Source: Auxenochlorella pyrenoidosa (lineage: Eukaryota > Chlorophyta > Trebouxiophyceae > Chlorellales > Chlorellaceae). Taken from it: a DNA stretch of 31,773 nucleotides. The position numbers and the translations under genes are program-made. Under the pieces are notes generated by a model, which saw only the letters and a list, made by a program, of their open reading frames with translations, was not told where the DNA came from and ran no database searches. The stretch's first letter is position 1. Each line of letters starts with the position of its first letter. Location: contig KQ482029.1 of assembly GCA_001430745.1 (NCBI GenBank), forward strand, positions 71,980 to 103,752, given 5' to 3'. Below are positions 9,457 to 20,258 of this stretch, one piece after another.

Positions 9457-12400
9457 ATGGTGGGGGTATTCCCCGAGGCCCCCGCAACCCCATACGAGAG
9501 GGTGAGCCTTCCCCAACGCGGTTGGCACGATTTCGGTTCCCGCCCTTCGGTCCGGCTCTTGCAACCCGCCTTGGGCCTGTCCTGCATCGCCACTCTACCC
9601 CGAAAGCACGGAGAGCAGGGCGCGGGCGTGCCCTTCTGGCCAAAGACGCTCCCGCCACACACCGCTGCCCACCCTTGCACCCCACCCACCCTCTGCTTAT
9701 CCAACCGCAGCTCACCGCCGACCTGAAGCGTAAGGCTGCGCAGCTGGATGCAGCAGACAACCAGATCACCCTACTGAGAAACGAGAATGCAGCTCTGAAG
9801 GCAGCAAAGGCGGAGCTGGAGAAGGTGCACAGGGGAGAGAGCAGCAATCGGGGGACAGAATCCGCAAGCCACTTGCCTGCCACCAGCAGCGCTGTATTTT
9901 GAGATGTTGCAATCGACCAACATTCTGGCCACCTCGTCACTGCTGGCTGACATGATTTGCTGGTGCCCATCTGGCTGGCTTGCGCTTGCCTGCTGCATTC
10001 ACCCTGCAATTGTGCTCCTGCTTGGCACCACCCCCAATGCACCGCAGGCGGCGCGGCGGGATCGCACCCAGGTCACTGAGCTGACCCAGCAGCTGGCCAA
10101 GGCGCAGGCGCTGTTGAAGCAGCGCGATGCTGCCGTGACCTCGCTGGGGCAGCAGCTGGATGCCGCCAAGGCGCGGCACAGCAGCGCCGGCGGCCCCGGC
10201 TCCGGCCCGGGGACCCCCACCATGCTGCAGAGCTCCGCATCGTCGCTGGCAGCGCTCACGCCCAAGGACCCGCTGTCCCGGCAGAACAGCGACGAGGGGG
10301 CGCTGGTGGCTGAGCTGGCGCAGAAGACGGCGCGCATCTCGGCGCTGGAGCACGAGCTGGCCGAGGTGAACGCGCGCGTGGCGGCGCTCACGCCCCGCCG
10401 CCGCGAGAGCGTCGACGACTCTGGCGTCGCGGCGGTGGGCAGCGGGGGCAGCATGTCGTCCTTTGACGCCAACCGCCTGCGCAGCCTGCGGGCCGAGGTG
10501 GAGACGTGGAAGGATCGCAGCGAGAGCCTGATGACCCAAGTCCGCGAGCTGCAGCGCCAGCAGCAGGCACGTGCCGGGGCGGGGCGCTTGCAACCGGGTC
10601 TGCACAGCTTGCGCAGGGCTGGGCAGTCGGACAGGAGCGCTCCTCGAATGCCCATGACAATGCCGGCGGCAGCCCCCTGAACTGGTGGGAGGCTCTGTGC
10701 CGCCACTCTGCAGGCCTCGGACATTGAGAAGGCCCAGCTGGCCGACTCGGCGGCCACCCTGTCGGAGAAGGTGGCCGGCCTGGAGGAGCAGCTGCGTGTG
10801 TCGCGCGAGAACCTGGCCTCCCTGCGCGCGCTGGCTGACCAGGGGCGCGACGAGCTCAGGTCGCAGCTGCAGGTTGGCGCGGGAGGGTGTGCGCCAGGAG
10901 TGCAGGCTTGGTTGGCGGGCTGCGGGTTTCATGGGTAAAAGACGCGCCGGAAGAGCAGCTGCAGTACGACAGCAGTGCGGGGAACCGCTGCAGCGGTGGC
11001 TGTGGGGGGCAACCTGCTGCATGGGAGCAGGCACGATCTGCTGCCGGCATGCGGTTGGGCACTTGCTTCATGCATCGCAAGCCCACCTCGCGGGCACCCC
11101 CCCTCCCGTGACCCTGCCTGGCCGCCACGCCTGCTGCCCTGCAGCGCAAGGACTCGGACCTGGGGCGCGCAGCGGCGGCGCAGGAGGCGCAGGCGGCACA
11201 GCTGGATGAGCTCAAGGCGGCGGTGGACAAGGGCGCGCAGGTGGGGCTGCCTGGAGGGGCCCGCAAGGGATGCATATCATCAATCCATGGCTGAAGACGA
11301 GGGGCGGCTTGTGATGCATGCGAGTGTCTGCTCGGCGCCGAGGCCTGCATGCCCAGATGATTCTCAGCCCCTCCTCACCCACCAAGGCCTGCCGTCCCCC
11401 GCCGCCGCAGGAGCGCGAGCGGCTGGTGCTGCAGGCGCAGCACCTGCAGGCGCAGCTGGCCAAGCAGGCGGAGGAGGCGCGGGAGAGCAACCTGCGCATG
11501 GCGCAGCTGGTGGCGCAGCTGGAGGAGAAGACGCAGACGCTGGAGGCGGCGCAGGTGGGGAGCTGCTTTGGGTGCGGTTACGAGCTCGGGCGCCTGGTGG
11601 CCAGGCAGACAAGGGCATGCGGGGCGAGGATTCGTGTATCGATGCGCTGAATCCAGTGCTGAGGGGTCGAGCCGCTGCCAGAGCAACAGGCGTGGGCAGC
11701 AAGAGCATGTCAACTCGGTGCTGGTCCCAGGGCAAATCGCGCCGACAGCGGCTGCGACTTGAAGCAAGGTGGCCGTGCGGCACGCTCACGCGCCTCGGCC
11801 CCGACCTGTCCTTTGCGCCTGCAGGCTGAGCTGCGCGATGTGACGGGCGGCAAGGTCACCAGCGACTCGCACCGCCAGGACCTGCAGGCGCGGCTGGCGG
11901 CGCTGGGCCGCGAGAAGGGCGAGGTGGAGGCGGAGCTGCGCCAGGTGGGTGGCGACTGGGTCGGCGGGCGTGGCTGCATGGAGCCACATGGAGCCCATGT
12001 GGCCGCATCAGGACTGGTGCAGGGAAGGTAGGGGTAGGCTGCAGGGTGCAGGACAAAGCGAGGGTCTTGCTGGGTCGGCCAGAGCCTGCCCGCAAGGTGC
12101 GGCAGCCTGTTCAATGCGGCTGCAGGTGACGGAGCGGCTGGCCGAAACCCTGGACGAGAAGGCCGAGGTCGAGGCGCAGCTGCGCGCCGCCCGCGAGCGC
12201 ACCGAGGGCGCCGGCCTCTCCGCCGAGGCGCTGCGCCAGCAGCTGGCCGCTGCTCAGAAGGAGCTGGAGGCGCAGGAGCGCGCGGTGGCGGATGCCGTCG
12301 CCGCCCTGGATGCCAAGCAGGCAGAGTTGGATGAGCTGCGCCGGGGGGCGGCGGCCGGGGACGAGACGCGCGGCGGCCTGGCGGCACGCGTGGCGGCGCT

Positions 12401-15374
12401 CGAGGCACAGCTGGCCTCTGCCAAGGTGCGGTGGCGGGGAGGTGCTGCCTTGCTTCCTGCTGTGGGCCAGGCTCGCACACCTGCCATAACGGCAGGGCTG
12501 GCGGTTGGCTGCAGATGCCTGCAGGGCATATGTGGGGCCCACCAGTGCAAGGCTCTGCTGCAGGAAGTGCCTTGTATGCACCTTGCCTGCGTCTGCAACA
12601 ACGTCTCGCTGAATCTTAATCAAGCTGCAGGAGGAGCTGGCTGCAAAGGCTGCCTCCCTGGCGGAGCTCGCTGTCGCGCTGGAGACGGCAGAGCAGGAGG
12701 CCGCGGACAAGGGCCGGGCGGCAGAGGACGCTGTGGCGTCGCTCAAGGCAGCGCAGGTGAGGCAGGAACTCAGGGAAGGTTGGCTGGTGTTGACAGTTCT
12801 CAGCATTGGTGGTCATCCCGGCCCGCACGGCACTCTCGCAGCGCCTCAGCTGCTGCCGCGTAGCCCCAGGCCAATCGTGCCTTCAGCAACCTGGCCAAGG
12901 CAGCGGCATGTGCAAGCCCAGGTGGCAGTCATGCCGTCAGCACGGCTCGCTGAGCGCGTGCCATCATTTCTGCTCTCTGGGCTCCGCCCTGCAGGAGGCC
13001 ATTGACCGAAGCCGCGGCCACGGCAGCGCCGAGATTGCGCAGCTGAAGGAATTCCTGTCCCAGGTGGGCAGGCCGCTGGGGGCGGGCGGCGACGCGTGAT
13101 CAGCGCCAGAGCGATGGCCAGCTCAGAGGGGCCGGCAGAACCTCATCTTTGTCAGCAGAGTGCCTGCAGGCGCAGAACTGTGGCTGCATTCAGGCCAGGG
13201 GCACAGCTGTTCTGGCTGGTACAGGCATGAGAGATTGCTGGGGCATGTGCCCAGCACTGCCGACTCAAAGCGTGGCTCGCTGCATCGCATGCTGCGGCAA
13301 ACCACCACCCGTGCCCATTCTTCTCCCCAAGTCTGGCCCTGTGCCCGCAGGCCAACGCGCGGTGCGAGGAGCTGGAGGCGGAGGTGGAGTCGCGCGATGC
13401 CGAGCTGGCCGCCTGCGCCTCCAGGGCTGCGCAGATGCACGACCTGCAGCGCCAGGTGGACTCGCTGGGCCGCAAGGGGCTGGAGGGGGAGGGCGCGCTG
13501 CGCGCGGCCGCCCTGGAGGCTGCCGGCGTGGCGCGGGAGCTGGAGGACGCGCGCTCCGCGCTGGCAGACCGGCAGGCGGAGCTGGAGTCGGCGCGGGCGG
13601 CGCTGGGCGAGAAGGACCGTCGCGTCACCGTGCTCGAGGTGGGGGCACAGGGGGGGTGCTGGCGACAGGGAGTGGGGCAGGCCTCAACGTGGTGCTGCCT
13701 GCCCCGGGGTGGCTTCATGACGGCACCACCACGTGCACACTGTTGTCTGTTCCCCTCCCCCCTGCCTCTCTGGCGCAGATGGACCTGCGGCAGTCGCAGG
13801 CGGCAGTGCTGGCCGTGGAGGCGCAGCTCCAGGGTGGGGCTCTTGGGGCGGGCTCTCCTGCGGGGCTGTTGGGACGGTCCAGGGAGCAGCCAAGTTTGGC
13901 CTGAGGGCAGGGGCCCGAGCGCGGCAGCGTGGCGCAGCGCCTGGTCCGCAATCGCAGTGCATTCACGGACCGCATCCATGCGCGCCCCGCTGCAGACTGC
14001 AACGAGCGGCTGCTGGAGCAGGAGCGCCAGCTGTCGGCGGCGACCGTGGAGGTGTCGGACCTCAAGCACGAGCTGCGCGGCGCGGAGCTGGCGCGCCAGG
14101 ATGTGCAGGTGTGCGCAGGGGGTGCGGCTGCAGGTTTTGTCTGCATCGCGGCTGCACAGCAGTCCTCTGCAGCTTTCGCCCCGCTGGTTGTGTCTTGTCT
14201 GCGCAGACCACCTGGTGCGCAGCGCCCGGCTCCCACCCACCCCGCGCCCAGCATTCACCGGTTGCCCCGCCTCGCCGCCCCGCCCGCCCCCGCAGCGCGA
14301 GCTGGAGGCCGCCCGCCTCGAGGGGCTGCGCCACGCCAGCGAGGTGCGGCGGCTGGAGGCGGAGGTGGGGGAGTCGCAGCGCCGCATCCGGGGCCTGACC
14401 GACGACCTGGAGGAGGCGCGCGACCCGCTGCCCGCTGCCCCGCAGGGTGAGGGGGTGCCTGGGCAGGCTGCAGCAGGAGGCGCCCTGCAAATGCGGCTGG
14501 GCAGGCTGTGAGCCTGTGTGGCAGGTTTGCTGCGTGGCTTGCTGGCGCGGAGCCTGTGCTGGGTGTCATGGCGTCGTGGTCAACAGCCATGGCCAGCTCC
14601 ACGTCAACCCCTGCCTGCAGTTTTCAAGCGCCAGCCGAGCGAGACGCCACAGAAGCACGCCAAGCCCGACGCCGCCCAGCAGCCGCTGGTCGCCGAGGTG
14701 GCTGCCGCAGCTGACGAGCAGCCGGTGAGGCGGCAGGAGGCCACCGCTAGGCCTGGGTCATCAGGGCATCGCGGCTGGGGCTGTGCTCGCATGAGGCTGG
14801 AGGGCGGTGACGCCTGGGGCACCCCTGCAGCAGCGCACCTTGGCTGGTGGGTGTGCCCTGTCTCCACATGTGAAGTCCTCGCCTCCAGTGACCCACCCTC
14901 TGCTGCACCTTGTGTTGGATGCAGGAGGAGCCTCCCGCAGTGTCACAGCCCGCATCTGGCTTGGAGGCAGAGCTTGCCGGCCTGCAGCTGGCAGCAGAGG
15001 AGCCTGCAGAGGCGGCGCCCCTGGCAGAGGAGGCAGCGCCTGCGGCAGTGGCAGAGCAGCCGGCAGCGGCTGAACCCGCGGCGGAGCAGCCTGAGCACGA
15101 GCCTGCCACGGCGGCTGCAGAGGAGGAGACCGCCGAGCCTGTGACAGAGCAGCCGGCATCCAGCACACCAGCTGCACCGGCGGAGCCGGAGGAGGCCGAG
15201 GCTGGTGATGATGGTGTGGAGCACTTTGAGGAGGCAGTCGCTTCTCCTGCTGCTGCCTCTCCTGTTGGAGCGGTGCAGGAAGACGCCGCTGATGAGCTGG
15301 CAGAGCAGCCGGCGGCTGCAGATGCTGAGGTGCAGCCTGCTGCTGCCCAGGAGGAGGAGGAGGAGGGCAACTGA
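9457..15374 (+). CDS. Long coiled-coil protein with acidic Pro/Ala/Glu tail
   Basis: Sixteen exons give 950 residues: 9457-9501, 9711-9824, 10048-10566, 10714-10872, 11145-11240, 11411-11554, 11825-11944, 12126-12425, 12631-12756, 12995-13063, 13351-13638, 13779-13833, 13996-14108, 14296-14446, 14621-14724 and 14925-15374. The start MVGVFPEAPATPYER is followed directly by heptad-rich sequence (LTADLKRKAAQLDAAD, LRNENAALKAAKAELEK). Coiled coil continues to about residue 760, broken by a Ser/Gly/Pro linker (SSAGGPGSGPGTP) and a possible phosphosite region RRRESVDDS. The last 185 or so residues are acidic and disordered, with repeated EQPA-like units and a final EEEEEGN. No motor, membrane or enzyme motif is visible. 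It could be a cytoskeletal, Golgi-tether or scaffold protein, but similarity of coiled coils is not diagnostic. Intron 3 needs a GC donor. The start of exon 9 could be six bases earlier. Confidence 0.8.
10567..10713 (+). other. GC-AG intron in the coiled-coil gene
   Basis: Exon 3 reads in frame through CAG CAG CAG to 10566 and is followed by GCACGT rather than GT. The next exon starts at 10714 (GCCTCGGAC) after CTGCAG in phase 0. The GT dinucleotides I tested here give the wrong phase and immediate stops. The non-canonical GC donor is therefore the simplest model. Confidence 0.65.
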
Positions 15375-15990
15375 TGCTCCTGTGCCACTTGCACAGCACT
15401 CTTGCATTGTACCCTCTATCGCAACTGTCACCCCTTTATGCACTTCCACGCCCCACGGCATGCCTTCTGCAGCAGGAAGGGCCCTGCCCTGCCTGGCATG
15501 CTTCCTGCTCAATGTCCCCCTCTTTACCCTTGTGTTTGTTGTACTTACCTCGCCTCCGCGACAGGCACCCGTGCTCTTCACCTATCTGCGACCTGTTTCA
15601 TTCCCTGATCCACGAGACTGACCCTCGACCCAGCCCGCCCAACAGTGTGATTCCAGACAGACCCATGTACCTCACTCGCCCCGTACTCGGACGTTCACCT
15701 GGTGCCATCTGCACCTGCGTGCCTTTGCAAAAAACACCGGCCTTTGTTCACCTTCCAGATCTCAACCCTTTGCATGTGAAGAGTAAGTGAGCAGTGCGAT
15801 ATGGGCGACAGCAAGTAGCTTGGAAGGCAAATGAGGGGAGCACAGGACAGCAGTGAAGGGATGCGCTGGGCTGAAAGGTTGGAACCAGGCACTGCCTGAT
15901 GGGCTGCCATCCTTTCTGGCATTCCCCATCCCTGCTGGTGCGGGGCTGCCTTCCGCAGAGCTTGGGAGGTAACGGTGTCACCAGCTCTGG
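15375..15990. other. Convergent 3' region, no gene seen
   Basis: These 616 bases lie between the stops of the coiled-coil gene (plus) and the J-domain/reductase gene (minus). Composition is less GC-rich than the coding parts, with pyrimidine-rich plus-strand stretches around 15380-15620 and an A-run at 15728-15733. No ORF with recognisable similarity and no TGTAA on either strand was seen. Confidence 0.5.
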
Positions 15991-18900
15991 TCAATCGTAC
16001 TGTGCGCCCACGTCTGTCACCTTGAGCAGCACCTGCATTCGCGCCAGTGGAGGGCAGCCAGGCGGGCAGGGCTCAGTGCACGCAAGGCTGCCCCAGCAGC
16101 TGAGCACGGGTCAGCTTCCTAATGGGCGCGAGAGGCACAGCTTGGCAGCTTGTGCCCGCCCAACTGCGTCTGGTGGCTAATCACTCAGGTTGCCCACCCC
16201 CCGTGCTTGCATGCGCTCACCTTTGTGTTCTTGCCCCGGTCCTGGGCGTGCTCCAGCGCCTCCTGGAACTCGCTGTGCAGCTCGTACCTGGGGCAGGGGG
16301 GGGAGGTGGGCCCAGGGGTTTTGGGGTGGGGCTCGGACAGGGCATGGTGCCCAAGCACGCAGTTCCAGTGTCCCAGGGCCCTGGATGCCAAGCACTGGGG
16401 CCAGTGCTGCTAAGAGGCGTCCTCCGTGGGCCACCCACCCGCGCTCACTCTGTGAACTCTGCCCGCAGCTTGCCCGCAGACATGAGCTTGCCCAGGCTCT
16501 CCAGCACCGCCGGCAGCTTCTTCTTGTTCTCCTTCATCCACCGCCGCACGTTGAAGCCCTTGACCTGCGGGGGACAGGGAGGGAGGGGGGTGGGGCGGGA
16601 GCTGCACCCAGCCCGGCCCGGCGTGCCTGCGACCATCATGCCTGCAAATCCCATGCCCTGCACAAGTCTGCGAGCCCGCCACCAGCACCAACCGGCTGCT
16701 GCCCCTGCCATCACATCCCGTGGAGAAGCATAAAAAACCACAGACAGGCAGAGAGCGGGGGCGCCGCATGCCTCTCCGTGCCCTGCACCGCGCCGGCCCC
16801 CCGCGCCCCACCCCCACCCACCTGGATCCCCTGGAACACCCACTGCCGCCAGGTGAACTGCGCCGACCTGCCGCTGACGGAGCCGTACACCACCAGCTGG
16901 CCGCCCTCTGCCAGCGCGTCGGCCAGGCGCATGGCCGAGGCGCCGCCCACCGCGTCCAGCGCCAGCTTGGGCTTGGCGAAGAACTTGGCCTTGTCCAGCT
17001 CCATCTGGGCCGGGGCAGGTGTGGGGGAGGGGGCAAGGATCGGATGGCCTTGGGGGGGAGGCCGAGGGCAAGCCGTCCTGGGAGGGCTGCTGCCACCCAT
17101 GCATTCACCGCCGCGGCGCGCTGCCACGCTGGCCACAGGCAGCCAGCATGTTGACGTGTCGTGCCCTCTGCCGCCAGCCCCCCAAGCCCTCCATGTTGAC
17201 TCAGGCAGAGAGACGAGCGCTTTGCCAGCACGCGACCAGTGGCAGCCCCATCACCCCCCTGCAGCATGCAGGACACCCCCCCCCCGGCCCCCCTCGGGCC
17301 CACCTTGATGCTGCCGCTGTCCAGCAGCACCTGCTCGGCGCCCAGCCCCCGCAGCCAGGCCGCCGTCTTCTCAAAGTCGCTCTCCCCCGACACCACCGCG
17401 ATTGCGCGCAGCCGCAGCAAAGAGCACAGCTGCACCACCAGCTGGCCCACGGTGCCGTTGGCGGCGTTGAGCACCACTGCGTCGCCGGGCTGAGGGGGGT
17501 GGGGTGTGGGTGGGGGGGTGGGGGGGTGGGGTTGGGGGGGGGGGGGGCGTTGGGGCGCAGGGGGGGGCTGCTGTGTGCACACCCGCACCACCGTCCCGTG
17601 CACCCTGCACCTTGCCACGCCACCCACCCCGAAGCAGCGGCAAGCCATGCCTCGACCAAGCACATATATGCGCACAAAACAGGTCCCTTGCGTGTCCAGG
17701 CGCCACGCAGGCGCTGCGGGGGCTGCCCCCCCCCACCCCACCACCACCACCTTGAGCACCGCGTGGTCCTCCAGCAGGCGGTAGGCAGCCACCGCCTCGC
17801 GCAGCATGGCGGCCTGCTCCAGCGGCACGCTGTCGGGCGGCACGCGCAGCAGGTCCTTCTCCTTGGCCACTGCAGGGGGGGGGGGGGGCGGGGGGGGGCA
17901 AGGCGAGGCCGGCAGCATGAGAGGCTGGCACTCTGGGAGGAGGAATGGCGCTACACCCGAAAGGGGCGCGTCACTGGGGGGGCAGCCCGGCAGGGCGGCG
18001 GCTGCGGCCGGCAGCGCGGGCGTGCGCACCCGCCAGCGAGCGCCAGGTGCCCAGGTTGGGCTTCATGGGGATCACCCAGTCGTTCTCCGCCAGCGCCTTG
18101 ACGCCGGGGCCCACCTGCGGGGGGGGGGTTCATGTGCATGTGTGTGTGGGGGGGGCCGGGGGCAGGGTGAGGTGGCAGTGAGGGTCCTGGTGTGCAGCCA
18201 TGTTTGAGACAGTCGCAGCACCTTTGCAGCACCCCCTGAACACCTCCCAGGGCCAAGCATGGCCGGCCAGTCAAGTGCCTGCTACCCCCGCTGCACGCGT
18301 GCATGCACACGGCCCTCGGGCTCGGCTGCTGCCCTGCTTGCCTTGGCCACCACCGCCACGCCGTCGTGCCCCGCCACAAAGGGCGGGTCCACCGAGTCCT
18401 CGCCGTACAGGCCGCCCGTCTGCACGCTGTACCTGCGCCGCCAGAAGGGAATGGGGGGGGAGACGAAGTTGCGGCAGCGCAGGCTGCACGGGTTAGTGGC
18501 CTGTGCTTGCCCCCACTTCCTCTCGTGCCCCTTACGTTGCCTGTCCGCTGCAGCCCCAGAGCCTGCAATTTCTGTGGGCCGAACAGACAGGGCACACTGG
18601 CCACAGCCTCCATACGGCATACCATGCTCACATCACCTTGACCACTGCCCCCCCTCCCACCCCATCCCACCCCATCCTCCCCCCCCCCCCCGCCTCATCC
18701 TCACAGGTCTGCGGGGTTGATGGGCGCGTAGCGCACGCTCAGCAGCACCTCCCCCCACTCCAGCACCCGGGCAATGGGCTCCTGCCCCACCTCCAGCACC
18801 TCGGCTGGAGGCCCCGCCTGAAGGCAGCGCACCTGCGGGGGGCAGGGCAGCGGGCATACAGCAGCTGGGCAAAGCGAAGGTGTGGGCGGGAGCAGTCGGT

Positions 18901-20258
18901 CGGCTGCACGCACACTTACCAACGCCCTCCTGGGTGGCACATCGGTATCCAAGCATGGCATGCAGCGTGGCCGGCGCCCCGCCCTCCTCACAGTGTGGGC
19001 GTTGATCCTGGGCAGAGCGATCTCGTCGTAGCTGCCCTTGGCCACCCCGTACTGCTCCACCACGTCGTCGCTGGTGAACACCTTGACGCCCGCGGTGCCG
19101 CGAGACCGCATCCACGCCTGCAGGACTCAGGAACCGGTGGCAGGGTGCAACCATGCCTGCCCTGGTCCAAGCGCTGGTGACGCGTGCAACTCTTCTTGCC
19201 GCGTGCCTGCCACATGCACCTCTGCGCAGCATGCACGCAGCGACGCGCAGGCTCAGGCAGAGCCCCTCCTGCCTGCCGCCCCCAGCGCACCTCGAACCCC
19301 GCGGTGTGGCTCTGGTTGCTCTTGTCCTGCCGCACTGTGATCTGCTCGCTCAGGTTGATCTTCTCCACCTCGCCCCGCCGCACGCGGTCCCGGAAGCTGC
19401 CGCCAGCAAAGCTGCGGGGAGGGCGGGAGGGCGGGCAGGCCGTGCAGGTTGGCAGCCCATGCTGAGGTCACGGCAAGGCTCCCCAGAGAGTCGTTCTAGG
19501 GGCAAAGTCTGCGTCATCGGCTTGAGAGCAAGTTCCCTCGATGCACGGCCTGTCCCAACCGCTCGTACCGTTCAACCCACTCTCAGGTGCACCGCCGTTC
19601 CCCCCGCCCCAGGGCCAGACCCCACCTGTCCATGAACTCATCCTCCACGCTGCGCACCACCTTGCCGGTCTTGTCGTACTCCGCGCGCTTGGCAGCGTCT
19701 GACAGCACCTCGTAGGCCTGGCGGGAGGGGGGAGGTGCGAGGCAGTGGGGTGCCATACAGGGGTGCACACAAGGCCCACAAGGGGACAGTCAGTGTGAGC
19801 CGAGGGACCTGTGTGCATTGGAAGGTTCCCTTGGGATTTCATGAAATCAAGTGAAATCAAAAGTTGACTGCTAGATGAAGATGCTTGCGCAGGAGACGAT
19901 GGCAAGCAGGATAGCGGCTGTGGCAGCTGCAGGCAGCCAAGCAGCGGCAGCGGGCCCCTGCCTCGGCCCACCTGCTGGATGCGGCGGAAGGTCTCGGCAT
20001 CACCACCCTTGTCGGGGTGCACCTTGGAGACCAGGTTCCGGAATGCTCGCCGGATCTGCAAAGCAGAGGAGGCAGGTTGGACATGCAGTGGCAAGTGGTC
20101 GTTGGGCGGAGAGCGGCGAGCGGTGGGGCGACGGGTCGACACCTGTCATCCCCTGCAGGCCGGCTGAGCGGCGCTGCTGCAATTACCTCGGTGTCTGAGG
20201 CCGCTCGTGCCACCCCCAAGGCGGCGTAGAGGTCAGGCGAAGCATTCTCGTCCGCCAT
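15991..20258 (-). CDS. J-domain protein fused to MECR-type trans-2-enoyl-CoA reductase
   Basis: Fourteen exons on the minus strand: 20258-20187, 20055-19972, 19717-19626, 19411-19291, 19117-18992, 18832-18705, 18432-18342, 18114-18030, 17869-17751, 17489-17304, 17004-16822, 16564-16449, 16287-16221 and 16032-15991. Phases agree throughout and give 503 residues. Residues 8-72 are a J-domain (DLYAALGV, IRRAFRNLVSKVHPDKGG with HPD at 37-39, AYEVLSDAAKRAEYD), which stimulates Hsp70 ATPase. Residues 73-165 are a linker of unknown type (SFAGGSFRDRV, VFTSDDVVEQYGVAKGSYDE). Residues 166-503 are a full medium-chain reductase like mitochondrial MECR/ETR1: APINPADL, Y217 in GGLYGED at the position of the MECR catalytic Tyr, GHDGVA, NDWVIP, LGTWRS, and the NADPH-binding NAANGTVGQ (314-322). 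MECR makes acyl-ACP/CoA in organellar fatty acid synthesis. No transit peptide precedes the J-domain, so location is unclear. Intron 7 is GC-AG. Confidence 0.85.
17494..17547 (+). repeat. G-run cluster (C-run cluster on the sense strand of the gene)
   Basis: Seven G-runs of 3 to 14 bases separated by one to three bases lie inside intron 9 of the fusion gene, directly before the exon 10 acceptor as read on the minus strand. The plus strand has clear G-quadruplex potential. On the transcript it reads as a C-rich polypyrimidine tract. Confidence 0.75.
17875..17898 (+). repeat. G14-C-G9 tract before an acceptor
   Basis: The run sits just upstream, on the transcribed minus strand, of the TGCAG acceptor of exon 9 in the J-domain/reductase gene. 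It would be a nearly pure C polypyrimidine tract in the pre-mRNA. Such homopolymers also vary by slippage and are prone to sequencing error. Confidence 0.7.
18115..18341 (-). other. GC-AG intron in the J-domain/reductase gene
   Basis: Exon 7 ends GTGGCCAAG and is followed on the minus strand by GCAAGC, the classic form of a GC donor. Joining to GTGGGCCCCGG at 18114 gives DGVAVVAKVGPGVKALAEND, whose length equals the matching MECR segment. A GT donor nine bases earlier (GCG|GTGGTG) would delete three residues of this conserved strand. Confidence 0.7.

Noticed and set aside
9937..11034. Open frame of 365 residues antisense to the coiled-coil gene
   Set aside because: It runs through introns and exons of the plus-strand gene and its composition is that of the reverse complement of heptad repeats.
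15991..20258. Two separate genes, a J-protein (20258-about 18990) and a reductase (18832-15991)
   Set aside because: No stop codon, no promoter-like gap and no good start with a transit peptide lies between them; phases are continuous. An internal start at the Met of AWMRSRG remains possible.
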